Positions 41,760 to 50,682 of a DNA stretch of 64,000 nucleotides are shown here, in pieces. Within the stretch, counting starts at the first letter, position 1. The number at the start of each line of letters is the position of its first letter. A model generated the notes under the pieces. The model was not told the DNA's origin. It did no database searches and saw nothing but the letters and a program-made list of their open reading frames with translations. The translations under genes were made by a program, and so were the position numbers. Source of the stretch: Roseovarius sp. TE539 (lineage in GTDB: Bacteria; Pseudomonadota; Alphaproteobacteria; Rhodobacterales; Rhodobacteraceae); assembly GCF_003298505.1 (NCBI RefSeq), contig NZ_QNGB01000007.1, positions 62,001 to 126,000 of the forward strand, written 5' to 3'.

Positions 41760-42233
41760 TCAGGTTGGCAATGGTGCGTCCGGTTTGCATTGATCCATCA
41801 CGATCTGGCTGTGCACCTTGGTGACGGCTTCGTGTGGCAAAAGAACCTCGTGGATGAGGCGGTTGAGCGCCACGAGATCGCTGCAATAGACGCGCAGCAG
41901 GTAATCCGCATCGCCGGTGAGTGTCCATGCACTGACGATTTCCGGGCGGGTGCCGATCAGGCGCGAAAAACCGGCGGCTTGTCGTGGACCGTGACTGTGC
42001 ATCTGCACCTGTACGAAGGCTTGCACGGCGAGGCCCAGCTTATCGGGATCAAGCCGGGCCGTGTAGCCACGGATGATGCCGCTTTGTTCCAGGCGTTGCC
42101 GCCGCCTTCCCGCCTGGCTGGCCGACAGGTTCAGCAGGTCGCCCAGTTCCTGCGCGGTCAGGTGCGCATTGTGCTGGATGGCCGTGATGAGCCGTGTGTC
42201 TATTTCATCGATCATGTGCGGATATTTATCCAT
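41760..42233 (-). CDS. Lrp/AsnC-family transcriptional regulator
   Basis: 157 residues: N-terminal helix-turn-helix IDTRLITAIQHNAHLTAQEL and GDLLNLSASQAGRRRQRLEQ, linker SGIIRGYTARLDPDKLG, C-terminal RAM (amino-acid-binding) domain with AWTLTGDADYLLRVYCSDL. Divergent from hpd, so regulation of tyrosine breakdown is likely, with phenylalanine or tyrosine as possible ligands (inference). Start uncertain: ATG 42233 or ATG 42215; neither has a clear ribosome site. Its own reading direction continues into the antiporter gene. Confidence 0.88.
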   Translation of the reverse strand: MDKYPHMIDEIDTRLITAIQHNAHLTAQELGDLLNLSASQAGRRRQRLEQSGIIRGYTARLDPDKLGLAVQAFVQVQMHSHGPRQAAGFSRLIGTRPEIVSAWTLTGDADYLLRVYCSDLVALNRLIHEVLLPHEAVTKVHSQIVMDQCKPDAPLPT

Positions 42234-42244
42234 AATCGTAACAA

Positions 42245-42295
42245 GGATGCAAATTCTTCGCATCCAGTTCGGTAAATGCGATCAGGTTTGCGCAT
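42245..42295. promoter_or_regulatory. Two dyad sites between the Lrp-type gene and hpd
   Basis: Site 1: GGATGC-N9-GCATCC (42245-42265). Site 2: ATGCG-N10-CGCAT (42276-42295). The centres are about 30 bases apart, close to three helical turns, and the half-sites share ATGC/GCAT. This suits cooperative binding of an Lrp-type octamer in the control region of hpd. Confidence 0.55.
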
Positions 42296-42366
42296 AAAAT
42301 GTGCTTTCCCGGTGATAGGTTCAATGCAGAAGAGCAGACAGTTTCAGGTTCGACAGGAGGTACCAA

Positions 42367-43473
42367 ATGGGTCCGTTCCCTCATGACGCGCCACAGGCGA
42401 AGATCACCACCGAAAACCCGGCCGGCACCGATGGCTTCGAGTTTGTCGAGTTTGCCCATCCCGATCCGCAGGCGCTGCGGGACCTGTTTGCCACGATGGG
42501 CTATGCCTGCGTGGCCCGGCACCGGGACCGGCCGGTCGAATTATGGCAGCAGGGAGACATCACTTATGTTCTCAATGCCGACCCCGACAGCTTCGCGGCA
42601 CGTTTCGCGGCTGAGCACGGTCCCTGCGCCCCGTCAATGGCATGGCGCGTTGTGGACGCGCGGCACGCGTTCGAGCATGCCGTTCAGCAGGGTGCCGAGC
42701 CTTACGAGGCCGGCGACAGGACCATGGACGTTCCCGCGATCCGGGGAATCGGCGGCTCGTTGATCTATTTTGTCGACCAGTATCACGATACCTCACCCTA
42801 CAACGCCGAATTCGAGTGGTTGGCACAGTCGAAGCCTGATGGCGCGGGTTTCTATTATCTGGATCACCTGACCCATAACGTGCAGCGCGGCAACATGGAC
42901 AAGTGGTTCCGGTTTTACCAGAAGCTGTTCAACTTCCGCGAAATCCGTTTCTTCGATATCGAAGGCAAGTATACCGGCCTCTTCAGCAGGGCGCTGACCT
43001 CGCCTTGCGGGCGTATACGAATCCCGATCAACGAGGACCGAGGCGAGACCGGCCAGATCGTCGCCTATCTGAAGAAATACGGCGGTGAGGGCATCCAGCA
43101 TATCGCGGTGGGATCAGAGAACATCTACGATTCGACGGACCGGATCGCCGCCAACGGCCTGCAATTCATGCCTGCCCCGCCCGACAATTACTATGACGGT
43201 TCATTTCACAGGGTTAAGGGCCACGATGAACCGGTCGAGCGGATGAAGAAAAATGGCATCCTGATCGATGGCGAAGGTGTGTTGGATGGCGGCGAAACCC
43301 GAATTCTCCTTCAGGTTTTCTCGAAAACCGTGATCGGGCCGATCTTTTTCGAGTTCATCCAGCGCAAGGGGGACGACGGATTCGGCGAGGGCAATTTCAA
43401 GGCTCTTTTCGAATCCATAGAACGCGAACAGATCCGGCAAGGAGAGATCACGACCGCGCAGCATGAGGCTTGA
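42367..43473 (+). CDS. hpd: 4-hydroxyphenylpyruvate dioxygenase
   Basis: Converts 4-hydroxyphenylpyruvate to homogentisate in tyrosine degradation, using Fe(II). 368 residues, two vicinal-oxygen-chelate domains. The iron ligands are the first His in YLDHLTHNVQRG, the His in GGEGIQHIAVGS and the Glu in PIFFEFIQRKG. Other family marks: FNFREIRFFDIEGKYTGLFS and MPAPPDNYYD. A strong AGGAGG lies nine bases before the ATG. The rest of the homogentisate pathway (hmgA, maiA, fahA) is not adjacent. Confidence 0.96.
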   Translation: MGPFPHDAPQAKITTENPAGTDGFEFVEFAHPDPQALRDLFATMGYACVARHRDRPVELWQQGDITYVLNADPDSFAARFAAEHGPCAPSMAWRVVDARHAFEHAVQQGAEPYEAGDRTMDVPAIRGIGGSLIYFVDQYHDTSPYNAEFEWLAQSKPDGAGFYYLDHLTHNVQRGNMDKWFRFYQKLFNFREIRFFDIEGKYTGLFSRALTSPCGRIRIPINEDRGETGQIVAYLKKYGGEGIQHIAVGSENIYDSTDRIAANGLQFMPAPPDNYYDGSFHRVKGHDEPVERMKKNGILIDGEGVLDGGETRILLQVFSKTVIGPIFFEFIQRKGDDGFGEGNFKALFESIEREQIRQGEITTAQHEA

Positions 43474-43582
43474 GCACGCTTCAGAGACTGTCGAGGTCAA
43501 GCAAAAATGCCCCGGAGACGGGTGCGAGGCCGACCGGGCGGGCGTGCGACGGGCAGGTGCCTCCGATCCGGCGCGACGTGCC

Positions 43583-46312
43583 CTAGCCGCGGGGCATGCG
43601 CAGAATCACGCTGCGACCGCCTTTGACATAGCGCAGCTCTTCTTCGCTGATAGCGGCGACCTGCCCGCCGTCGAGCCTGTCACCCACCTGAACCTTGCGG
43701 TAGCGGCCGCTGGACAGCCGTACCAGCGCCCTGCGATCCTCGGCCGCGCCATAAATGCCGATAAGGTTGACTTTGCGCAGGTTGAGGACATTGCGCTCGG
43801 TTGCCTGCTTGGCCACCGTGGCAGAAGAGGGGATGTCCGGCGCCAGCGCCTGTTCGGCCGCGGCTTCAAGCCGATCCTCGTCAGCGGCGCGCAGCCGCGA
43901 TACCGTCTCCCGGAACCCTTCAGGCCGCGGGCGCGGGGTGAGTGAAACCGCGACCGCCTGCGGTTCGACATCGTTGAAGGGGCCGAGATCTGGGTTGGCG
44001 ACAGCGCCATCGCGGTCCTCGATGGCGGTGTCCGTTTCGGAGTCCGGTGCGTCCGCCTCGGTGTCATTGCCGTCAGGGACGGACTCGGCCTCGTTCGCCG
44101 CAGCACTGTCTTCGATGTCGTCCGGACGGATGCGGGGCCTCAGATCGAATGGCGGGTCGTCAGGCGCTTCGGCACCTTCCTCGGCGGTTTCCGGGCCGAT
44201 CTCACCGGGGCGCGTCCGGGGACGCAGCGACGCCAGTGTTTCGATTTCCTCACCGCTGACAGCCCCGGCAACGAATTCGGGCCGTTCGGGGAACTCCGGC
44301 GGCGTCACCGGGGGAGGGCCGGCAAATATGCGTACACCCTCAGGTGACAGGGCGCCATCCTCGGTGGCCTCGACAAGCTCCGGCGGCTCAGGTGGTTCGG
44401 GGCGTGTGCCGGGCGGCGGTGGCGCGATGGGTATCGGCGGTGGCTCGTCGGGCAGCATGAGTGCCAGTTCGGGGCGCGCCACCCCATCCTGCGCGCGCAG
44501 ATCCCGGTCTATCGACGTCTTGTAGAACGCGTCGAGTCCCGCGCTTGCCGGCGGCCTCGGTGTTTGAGGCGCCAGTTGCCATATGCCCGTTGCCGCGTAG
44601 CGCGCCGCCGCTCCATCGGGTGATTGTTGCCCGTCGCCGCCACCTGTCAGGGCATCGCGCACCGCGTCGTCTATTGCGGGGTCCGGGCCATCCTGTGCGT
44701 CCGGCCCGGGCAGCGCAGCCATGTCTTCGGCGTTTTCCTGAACGGGGGGATCTTCTGCCGCTGCATCTTCAGTGGGCAAATCGGGTGCGGCAGGTTCTTC
44801 GACAGCGACGACGGGCGGCACCTCGATCGTTTCCGCATCCGACCCCGCCGAGGGCACATCGGCAAGTTCGGTTTCATCCTGCCCGCCGGGCAAGAAGCGC
44901 GACAACCCTTCGTCCATGAAAATGGAGGCCCACGCGGCGACCCCGGCAAGTGCCAGCAGAAGCAATGCGCTCAGTACCAGCCCGATGAAACGGGACTTGT
45001 CCTCGGTACGCCCGCGCGCGCCGAAGACCGTCATTCGTTGGGCTTCCTCGCTGGCCTTGGTGGTTCCGGCTGCCAGTGCCCTGCGCGATCCGCGATTGCT
45101 CGTGAAGGATGCGCCGAAGCCCTTGCCGCCGCTTCTTGCGGCCTGTGCGGAGGCCGTTGCACGGGTGTCTCCACCGGGGCCGGTCGGCTTTTTCGCCGCC
45201 CTGGCCTTTCGCCCGTTGCCGGATCCCAATGCAGCACCAAGGCCCGAAAATGCCTGACCGGCTCTGCGCAGGAGCCGCACAGCGGCCGCCGGCTTTTCCG
45301 TTTCAGCCGTAGAAACGCCGGGTGCGGGCACCGCCCCCCCGGATGACGTGCCGATGGTGCCGGTCTCCTGGTTTGCGGAGGGCGTTCTCGCGGGTTTTTG
45401 CGCGGCCTCGGGTTTTGTCCTGCGGCCCCACTTGCCCTTCCCCGCGGAGCCCGATGCCGAAGCGCCATTGCCCGGTCTCGGTCCGGATGGCTTGCGCCCG
45501 GGGAGCACGGAAATTCGCGACTCGGCCGTGAGCGGTTGCGTTGGCGCCGGTCCGGATTGGCGGCTAGCCCGAATGCTGGAGAAGGCGACGGCGGGTGCGT
45601 CGGCCGGTTCCGCATTTGCGCCGGTCTGTGCCGGCCCGGGGCCACCGCCTTGCAACTCCGGTTCGTCGCCCACCTCTTGCCCGGCTTCGTCCGGGACGGT
45701 CGTGGCAGGCGGTTCAGCCTGCGAAGAGTCCGCAGGAGTGCCGGTTTCGCCATGGCTGGCCGGTGCAATTATGCGGATCGGCGCTGTTTCACGTTCCACG
45801 TCCTCGCCAGCGGGAAGAATTTCCGCGGCGTGACGTGTCTTTCCGAAAAAAGGCTCACCGACGAAGCTGCCAGCCTCCGGGATCGCAACGAAACAGCAGG
45901 GTGCGAATCGATGCTCCGCGGCGAAATCTTCGGCTTCGTCGAGCGTTTCGCGCGCCACCGCCGCGACATACACATATCCGCCCCCGACAGACCAGTCATA
46001 CGAGAGATCCTCCACCGCATACGGGGTCGCGCCTTCAAGGGATTCGCGCACCGCTTGCGCGGTTGCGTCGGCGCCGCGCGCGGAATCCTCGAAGGTCAGG
46101 TAACGGATCTGCTCGTTGGGAATGACCAGCTTGCTGAACATTCCCGACGGCTCCAACGCGACCGCAGTTTCACGCAGCTTTGCCAGTTCCTCTGCCAGAG
46201 CGGTATTTTCGAGCGTCACCTCCCCGACGCGCTGCCAGCCCGGAAATGACCGGTGCAGAAGTCCAATGCCTTCGAAAGACAGCGTCAGGGCGAAATTCGG
46301 TTTCATTTGCAC
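43583..46312 (-). CDS. Large single-pass membrane protein with GspL/PilM-like N-terminus and PilP/GspC-like C-terminus
   Basis: 909 residues; no single known family covers it. Residues 1-170 (FALTLSFEGIGLLHR, KLVIPNEQIRYLTFEDS, GGGYVYVAAVARETLDEAED) look like the actin-like domain of GspL/PilM pilus-assembly proteins; 170-435 is a Pro/Ala/Gly/Ser-rich linker; one membrane segment lies at about 441-466 (RFIGLVLSALLLLALAGVAA); 470-840 is an acidic, Pro-rich disordered stretch; 850-909 (VNLIGIYGAAEDRRALVRLS, GRYRKVQVGDRLDGGQVAAI) resembles the periplasmic homology domain of PilP/GspC. Such proteins occur in Rhodobacterales, sometimes mislabelled 'translation initiation factor 2'. No pilus or secretion genes are nearby. 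Function unknown. Confidence 0.75.
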   Translation of the reverse strand: MQMKPNFALTLSFEGIGLLHRSFPGWQRVGEVTLENTALAEELAKLRETAVALEPSGMFSKLVIPNEQIRYLTFEDSARGADATAQAVRESLEGATPYAVEDLSYDWSVGGGYVYVAAVARETLDEAEDFAAEHRFAPCCFVAIPEAGSFVGEPFFGKTRHAAEILPAGEDVERETAPIRIIAPASHGETGTPADSSQAEPPATTVPDEAGQEVGDEPELQGGGPGPAQTGANAEPADAPAVAFSSIRASRQSGPAPTQPLTAESRISVLPGRKPSGPRPGNGASASGSAGKGKWGRRTKPEAAQKPARTPSANQETGTIGTSSGGAVPAPGVSTAETEKPAAAVRLLRRAGQAFSGLGAALGSGNGRKARAAKKPTGPGGDTRATASAQAARSGGKGFGASFTSNRGSRRALAAGTTKASEEAQRMTVFGARGRTEDKSRFIGLVLSALLLLALAGVAAWASIFMDEGLSRFLPGGQDETELADVPSAGSDAETIEVPPVVAVEEPAAPDLPTEDAAAEDPPVQENAEDMAALPGPDAQDGPDPAIDDAVRDALTGGGDGQQSPDGAAARYAATGIWQLAPQTPRPPASAGLDAFYKTSIDRDLRAQDGVARPELALMLPDEPPPIPIAPPPPGTRPEPPEPPELVEATEDGALSPEGVRIFAGPPPVTPPEFPERPEFVAGAVSGEEIETLASLRPRTRPGEIGPETAEEGAEAPDDPPFDLRPRIRPDDIEDSAAANEAESVPDGNDTEADAPDSETDTAIEDRDGAVANPDLGPFNDVEPQAVAVSLTPRPRPEGFRETVSRLRAADEDRLEAAAEQALAPDIPSSATVAKQATERNVLNLRKVNLIGIYGAAEDRRALVRLSSGRYRKVQVGDRLDGGQVAAISEEELRYVKGGRSVILRMPRG

Positions 46313-46450
46313 CGTTCTTTCAGCGGTATCCCCCAGCGGAGGCTTCCCCCCACAACATTCGGATTTTACAGCACCTTCCCGCCGAATAAAAGGAAAAGCC
46401 CGGATGCCGCGCCGCCATCCGCCGACGACGGGCCATTCAGGGCCGCCCCC

Positions 46451-47731
46451 TCAGCGCGCCGCCTTGGCAAGTGCCTGTTCGAGATCGGCTATCAAGTCGT
46501 TCGCGTCCTCGATGCCGATGGAGATGCGCACGACGTCCGGTGCGGCGCCGGCGGCTTTCTGCTGTTCGGGCGTGAGCTGTCGGTGAGTGGTCGACGCCGA
46601 GTGGATGATCAGGGAACGGGTGTCGCCGAGGTTGGCCACATGGCTGAACAGTTCCAGACTGTCCACCAGCTTGACGCACGCGTCATACCCGCCTTTCAGA
46701 GCCACGGTGAACAATCCGCCTGCGCCCTTAGGGCAGGTTGTCTTGACGCGATCGTTGTAGGGGGAGGACCTGAGCCCCGCGTAGGTCACGTGATCCACCG
46801 CGGAATGCTGTTCCAGCCAACCGGCGACCTTCTCGGCGTTTTCGCAATGTCTCTGCATCCGCAGGCTCAGGGTCTCGATCCCCAGCATCGTGTAATGCGC
46901 GGCCTGCGGATTGAGTGTCATGCCCAGATCACGCAGCCCCACCGCGATGCCGTGAAAGGTGAATGCCAGCGGCCCGAACGTTTCGTGGAATTTCAGCCCG
47001 TGATAGGCCGGTTCCGGTTCGCTGAGCGAAGGGAATTTGCCGCTGGCGGTCCAATCGAAGCTGCCTGAATCCACCACGCATCCGCCTGTTACCGTTCCAT
47101 TGCCGGTCAGGAACTTGGTCATCGAATGCACGACCAGGGTTGCACCGTGCTCGATCGGGCGGCACAGGTATGGCGTGGCCGACGTGTTGTCGACAACAAG
47201 CGGCAGCCCGGCCTTGTCGGCCAGCTTGGCCAGCGCATCGAGATCGGCGATGTGGCCACCCGGATTGGCGATGGATTCGCAGAATATCGCACGGGTGTTG
47301 TCGTCGATCGCCGCGCGGATCGCGTCCGCGTCGTCGATATCGACGAATTTCGCCTCCCAGCCGAACCGCTTGATCGTCTGTGAAAACTGCGTCACCGATC
47401 CCCCGTAGAGGCGGGTGGACACCACCACATTGCACCCCGGCTGCATCAGCGGGAAAAGTGCCATGATCTGCGCAGCATGCCCCGAAGAACAGCAGACGGC
47501 CCCGGCGCCGCCCTCCAGCGTGGCCATGCGTTCCTGCAGGGCCGCCACTGTCGGGTTTGTCAGCCGTGAATAGATATACCCGACCTCTTGCAGGTTGAAG
47601 AGGGCGGCGGCGTGCTCGGCGTCGCGGAAAACATATGCGGTGGTCTGGTAGATCGGCGTCTGCCGGGCGCCGGTTGCCGGGTCGGGCCGGGCGCCTGCGT
47701 GGATCTGCAACGTGTCAAAGCCGTAGGCCAT
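46451..47731 (-). CDS. metY: O-acetylhomoserine sulfhydrylase (Cys/Met metabolism PLP enzyme)
   Basis: Makes homocysteine (or methionine from methanethiol) from O-acetylhomoserine. 426 residues: [52 protein letters not shown], and the PLP-lysine motif [17 protein letters not shown]-terminal [17 protein letters not shown]. Length and the start pattern place it in the MetY group rather than cystathionine synthases. Start at MAYGF has GGGAGGACAAAG just before it; the 24 open codons upstream lack homology. In a DMSP degrader this enzyme could capture methanethiol directly into methionine (established activity of the family, use here inferred). Confidence 0.93.
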   Translation of the reverse strand: MAYGFDTLQIHAGARPDPATGARQTPIYQTTAYVFRDAEHAAALFNLQEVGYIYSRLTNPTVAALQERMATLEGGAGAVCCSSGHAAQIMALFPLMQPGCNVVVSTRLYGGSVTQFSQTIKRFGWEAKFVDIDDADAIRAAIDDNTRAIFCESIANPGGHIADLDALAKLADKAGLPLVVDNTSATPYLCRPIEHGATLVVHSMTKFLTGNGTVTGGCVVDSGSFDWTASGKFPSLSEPEPAYHGLKFHETFGPLAFTFHGIAVGLRDLGMTLNPQAAHYTMLGIETLSLRMQRHCENAEKVAGWLEQHSAVDHVTYAGLRSSPYNDRVKTTCPKGAGGLFTVALKGGYDACVKLVDSLELFSHVANLGDTRSLIIHSASTTHRQLTPEQQKAAGAAPDVVRISIGIEDANDLIADLEQALAKAAR

Positions 47732-47848
47732 CTTTGTCCTCCCAAGGGATATCGGTTCAACGCCAAGGTTTACGGTATCGCGAGAGACGCCACAACTGGT
47801 CACGCTGCCGGCGACGGAACGGTCGCTTCCGTGACCGCGTGGGCATCA

Positions 47849-48853
47849 CTATCTCATCCAGAAGCCGTTGCGCTTGATCCTGTTGCGGATGGCCTGTTCC
47901 TTGCGCGGCAAGTCGTCCTGGTCAAAAAGCGCGCGCACCTTCCGGCCGCGGCCATGGTAGATCATGAACTTCATCGCATCGTGGGATTTCAGTACCTTCT
48001 TGATCCTGTTCGGCGCGCTCACCGCTTCGAGCACCTCGACCGCGCGATCCGATTCGCGCGCGTAAAGCAGCGGCAGCAACCGGTAGTGGCATGTCACTTC
48101 ACCATCCAGAAGACCTTTGGGCAGGGTATCGCGCCCGCCTCCCAGGGAATGGATCACGAGAGGCAAAGCAACCTGATCCAGCCAGGGATCGAGAGACTGG
48201 CAGACCAGTTCGGGCGGCGGATCATCCCGTATCGCGAGGGCGTAGTCCAGAAACCGCTGGCCGAAAATGCGCGGACATTCGTAAAAGAAAAAACCGGCGT
48301 TGAAGTAGAGGTAGCGGCGCCAGAATTCGTCCGGATAACCTTGATCGAGCGAAGAGTCGAAATCCAGCCGGAACTTGTCGTAGAGAGATTTCCAGATCCG
48401 CGTGTAGCCCGGGCCGTACAGTTCGATCTCCGGCCATGTCCCCTCGCGGCGCAGCGATGCGGTCGGCCGCCCGAATTCGAACGGCACGCGCGACAAGCTG
48501 TCGAGGATCAGGGTGTCGGTATCGAAGAAGACGAAGGGTTCTCCCTCGGGTAGGGAAAGCAGCGCCTCGATCTTGTTTCCATAGGGATAGCTGCTTCCGA
48601 AATGGTGGCATTCGAATGGCAGGATCTCCGCGCCGAGTTCTTCCAGCAGAGCGCGGCACTCGGGGTTGCGAATGGCAGGATCGCCCTGCCAGAGCAGACC
48701 GGGTTGCGGCTCCGCGATCAGCAGTCGGCCGGAGAAATCCGGACTCATCGCTCTGAGCGAGGCTGCGAACAGGACCGCCTCGTACTGAAGCCGGCCGCCC
48801 TGCGCGATCACAACGATGTTGAAGGATTGGATGTCATCTGCCGTTGCGGCCAT
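47849..48853 (-). CDS. Glycosyltransferase-like protein of unknown function
   Basis: 334 residues. N-terminal FNIVVIAQGGRLQYEAVLFA looks like the first Rossmann-type strand of a GT-A fold; FVFFDTDTLILDSL contains a D-x-D motif of the kind that binds nucleotide-sugar metal; later WRRYLYFNAGFFFYECPRIF and SLDPWLDQVALPLVIHSLGG resemble acceptor-side motifs of family-8-like transferases. I know relatives only as conserved hypothetical proteins in Rhodobacterales. The C-terminal end is basic (RKEQAIRNRIKRNGFWMR). Not part of an evident polysaccharide cluster. Confidence 0.7.
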   Translation of the reverse strand: MAATADDIQSFNIVVIAQGGRLQYEAVLFAASLRAMSPDFSGRLLIAEPQPGLLWQGDPAIRNPECRALLEELGAEILPFECHHFGSSYPYGNKIEALLSLPEGEPFVFFDTDTLILDSLSRVPFEFGRPTASLRREGTWPEIELYGPGYTRIWKSLYDKFRLDFDSSLDQGYPDEFWRRYLYFNAGFFFYECPRIFGQRFLDYALAIRDDPPPELVCQSLDPWLDQVALPLVIHSLGGGRDTLPKGLLDGEVTCHYRLLPLLYARESDRAVEVLEAVSAPNRIKKVLKSHDAMKFMIYHGRGRKVRALFDQDDLPRKEQAIRNRIKRNGFWMR

Positions 48854-49141
48854 ACTTGCCCCGGTGGTGCCACTGCCTCGTTGCGCCCACTATAGGATGG
48901 TTGCAGGATCGGCAGAAGGGGCAGTTTTCGGGGAATGCGACAAAGTGGATCCCGCCTGCAGCTCGCACGGACATGACGGCAGGATTGCAGAAGCCTGTGA
49001 CCAGTATCGCAACCCTTGGCGATGAGATCGGAGAAGGCGGCAAACCGACCAATGCCCGCGCGAGACTTGTGCACAAATGCCCGTCTGCACGCCCCTGGCC
49101 CGATGAAGGAATCCGGGTGTTTCACGATCGTCTTGGAAAAG

Positions 49142-49225
49142 TGGTGGGCGACCTAGGAATCGAACCTAGCGTGCGTCTCCGCGAGGGAGTTACAGTCCCC
49201 TGCCACACCTTGCGGCCTGTCGCCC
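49142..49225 (-). tRNA. tRNA-Tyr (GTA)
   Basis: Class II tRNA read on the minus strand: acceptor GGGCGAC / GTCGCCC, anticodon loop CTGTAAC (anticodon GTA), a long variable arm (CTCGCGGAGACGCACG region), T-arm CTAGG-TTCGATT-CCTAG, A73 and an encoded CCA. Confidence 0.95.
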
Positions 49226-49258
49226 ACTTCCGGCGGGGATGCGCCGGGCGTGGAGGGC

Positions 49259-49287
49259 TGATTACTAGCGCCGCCGAGACCCGTCAA
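49259..49287 (-). promoter_or_regulatory. Putative promoter of tRNA-Tyr
   Basis: On the minus strand, TTGACG (49282-49287), a 17-base spacer and TAATCA (49259-49264), about 34 bases before the mature 5' end of the tRNA. The -35 is near consensus, the -10 moderate. Confidence 0.5.
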
Positions 49288-49359
49288 CAGGAAATTGGCT
49301 TGCACGCAGCGGCTCTCCGGCGCATGGTCAGGCGCTCGGATAACAGGGCATTGTGAGCG

Positions 49360-50139
49360 ATGAAGAAACCCCGCTGGGTGATCGAAAAGGAGCAGGGCAG
49401 GCGTGCCGCCGCGGCCGAGACTGTCTGGCTCTTTGGGCTGCACGCGGTGCGCGATGCCTTGGGCAATCCGGCGCGCGACAAGCGCCGGCTGATCGTCACG
49501 CGCAATGCCCAGAGCCGCTTGAGCGAGGCCATCGCCATGTCCGGAATGGTGCCCGAGGTCGCGGACGCCCGACGGTTTCCCGCCCCTCTGGACCCTCAGT
49601 CCGTGCATCAGGGTGCCGCGCTGGAGGTTGCACCGCTTGACTGGGGCAGCCTCTCCGAATGCTGCATGCCCCGTGACGCGCTGCCGCCGCGGACCGTGCT
49701 TCTGGACCGGGTCTCGGACCCTCACAACGTTGGCGCGATCCTGCGTTCGGCCGAGGTTTTCGGCGCTTGCGCGGTGATCGCGCCGCGCCGTCACTCGGCC
49801 CCGGAAACCGGGGCACTGGCCAAGACCGCAAGCGGTGCGCTGGAACGTCAGCCTTACCTGCGGGTGCGCAACCTGGCCGCCGCGATCGCGGAGTTGCAGG
49901 ACATGGGATACCTCGTCCTCGGGCTTGACGGTGATGCGCCGGACGACCTTGCGTCGGGAATGGCGCAGGCTTCCGGCCGGGCCGTCGCGATTGTTCTCGG
50001 GGCGGAGGGGCCGGGCCTCAGGGCCAAGACCCGCGAAAGCTGCGACAATCTGGTACGGATCGGCTACGCGGGTGCATTTGGATCCCTCAATGTCTCCAAT
50101 GCCGCCGCGGTCGCCCTATATGCGTCCAGACAGGTCTGA
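49360..50139 (+). CDS. rlmB: 23S rRNA (guanosine(2251)-2'-O)-methyltransferase RlmB / TrmH family
   Basis: SPOUT-fold SAM methyltransferase. 259 residues: N-terminal substrate-binding domain (VWLFGLHAVRDALGNPARD), then the knotted catalytic domain with motif 1 DRVSDPHNVGAILRSAEVFG, motif 2 VLGAEGPGL and motif 3 GSLNVSNAAAVALY. The 'GLHAV..AL' N-terminal domain is characteristic of RlmB rather than TrmH. It starts 134 bases from the divergent tRNA-Tyr. The zinc-ribbon gene follows after 14 bases. Confidence 0.92.
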   Translation: MKKPRWVIEKEQGRRAAAAETVWLFGLHAVRDALGNPARDKRRLIVTRNAQSRLSEAIAMSGMVPEVADARRFPAPLDPQSVHQGAALEVAPLDWGSLSECCMPRDALPPRTVLLDRVSDPHNVGAILRSAEVFGACAVIAPRRHSAPETGALAKTASGALERQPYLRVRNLAAAIAELQDMGYLVLGLDGDAPDDLASGMAQASGRAVAIVLGAEGPGLRAKTRESCDNLVRIGYAGAFGSLNVSNAAAVALYASRQV

Positions 50140-50153
50140 ACCACGGGGGCGGA

Positions 50154-50498
50154 ATGGGCACAAAGATCGCGACATGCTGTTATTGCGGAACGCGGGCCGC
50201 GCTGGTCCTCGATCGGGGACGTCACGAATTGGCATGCAGGGCGTGTGGCGCGCCCTTGCATGAAATGAAGGCGATGCCGGTGCCCAAAGAGAAAAAGCGC
50301 GGCGGACCCGGGCATAATCCGCATGTCACCGGAAAGGGGCGGCCCAAGCGCCGCCGGGACCACGGTGAAAACCGCAAGGATCCCGGTGCTCGCGATGATT
50401 ACACACGGCGCAAGCCGCGCCGCGGCCGTCGCCGCAAGCCCTTTCTGAGAAAGATGGCCGAAGAGGTGTGGGACCTGCTTGAGGACATCATTGACTGA
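50154..50498 (+). CDS. Zinc-ribbon, Arg/Lys-rich protein of unknown function
   Basis: 114 residues. A two-pair zinc ribbon, Cys8-x2-Cys11 and Cys28-x2-Cys31 (with Cys9 extra), is followed by an extremely basic region (KGRPKRRRDHGENRKDPG, RRKPRRGRRRKPFLRKM) and a short acidic C-terminal helix (AEEVWDLLEDIID). This layout suggests RNA or DNA binding. It lies 14 bases after rlmB on the same strand, which would fit a ribosome-related role (inference). I believe homologues exist in Rhodobacterales as hypothetical proteins. Confidence 0.75.
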   Translation: MGTKIATCCYCGTRAALVLDRGRHELACRACGAPLHEMKAMPVPKEKKRGGPGHNPHVTGKGRPKRRRDHGENRKDPGARDDYTRRKPRRGRRRKPFLRKMAEEVWDLLEDIID

Positions 50499-50584
50499 GC
50501 ATGAACCGTGCGCGGCATGCCCGACTGTTCTCAAGGTTTGTTCACAGCAATATTACATGCCCTTTTTATATGGAAAATGGCCCC

Positions 50585-50682
50585 TATATCAAGCTCAGAG
50601 GCGCCGGACCGGAACTCTGGCGTTTCACTTCACTGTCCCTCGTTCCGTGACTGCGCCCAAGGTTTCCTTGGGCGCTTTTTTT
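50585..50682 (+). ncRNA. Possible small RNA or 3' leader RNA ending at a strong terminator
   Basis: Between the zinc-ribbon gene and the CoA-binding gene, an AT-rich promoter-like patch (50545-50590, including TATATC at 50585-50590) is followed by about 90 GC-rich non-coding bases and a perfect terminator. The terminator is 155 bases after the preceding stop codon, which is unusually far for a simple mRNA end. No -35 is convincing and no known RNA family was recognised. Confidence 0.25.
50653..50682 (+). terminator. Rho-independent terminator upstream of the CoA-binding protein gene
   Basis: Perfect 10-bp stem GCGCCCAAGG / CCTTGGGCGC with a TTT loop followed by seven T residues. The best textbook terminator in the window. 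The CoA-binding protein gene starts 29 bases later, so it must have its own promoter within or just after this hairpin, or rely on read-through. Confidence 0.9.

Noticed and set aside
47732-47848. SAM-II-type riboswitch upstream of metY
   Set aside because: Several short motifs (GUUGAACC, UAAACC) looked suggestive, but the pseudoknot arms and the conserved UGCAAGCG and GCUAAA parts are missing.
49023-49356. Open frame crossing the tRNA-Tyr region on the plus strand
   Set aside because: It reads through the antisense of a tRNA and its promoter, with low-quality composition; the tRNA explains the segment.
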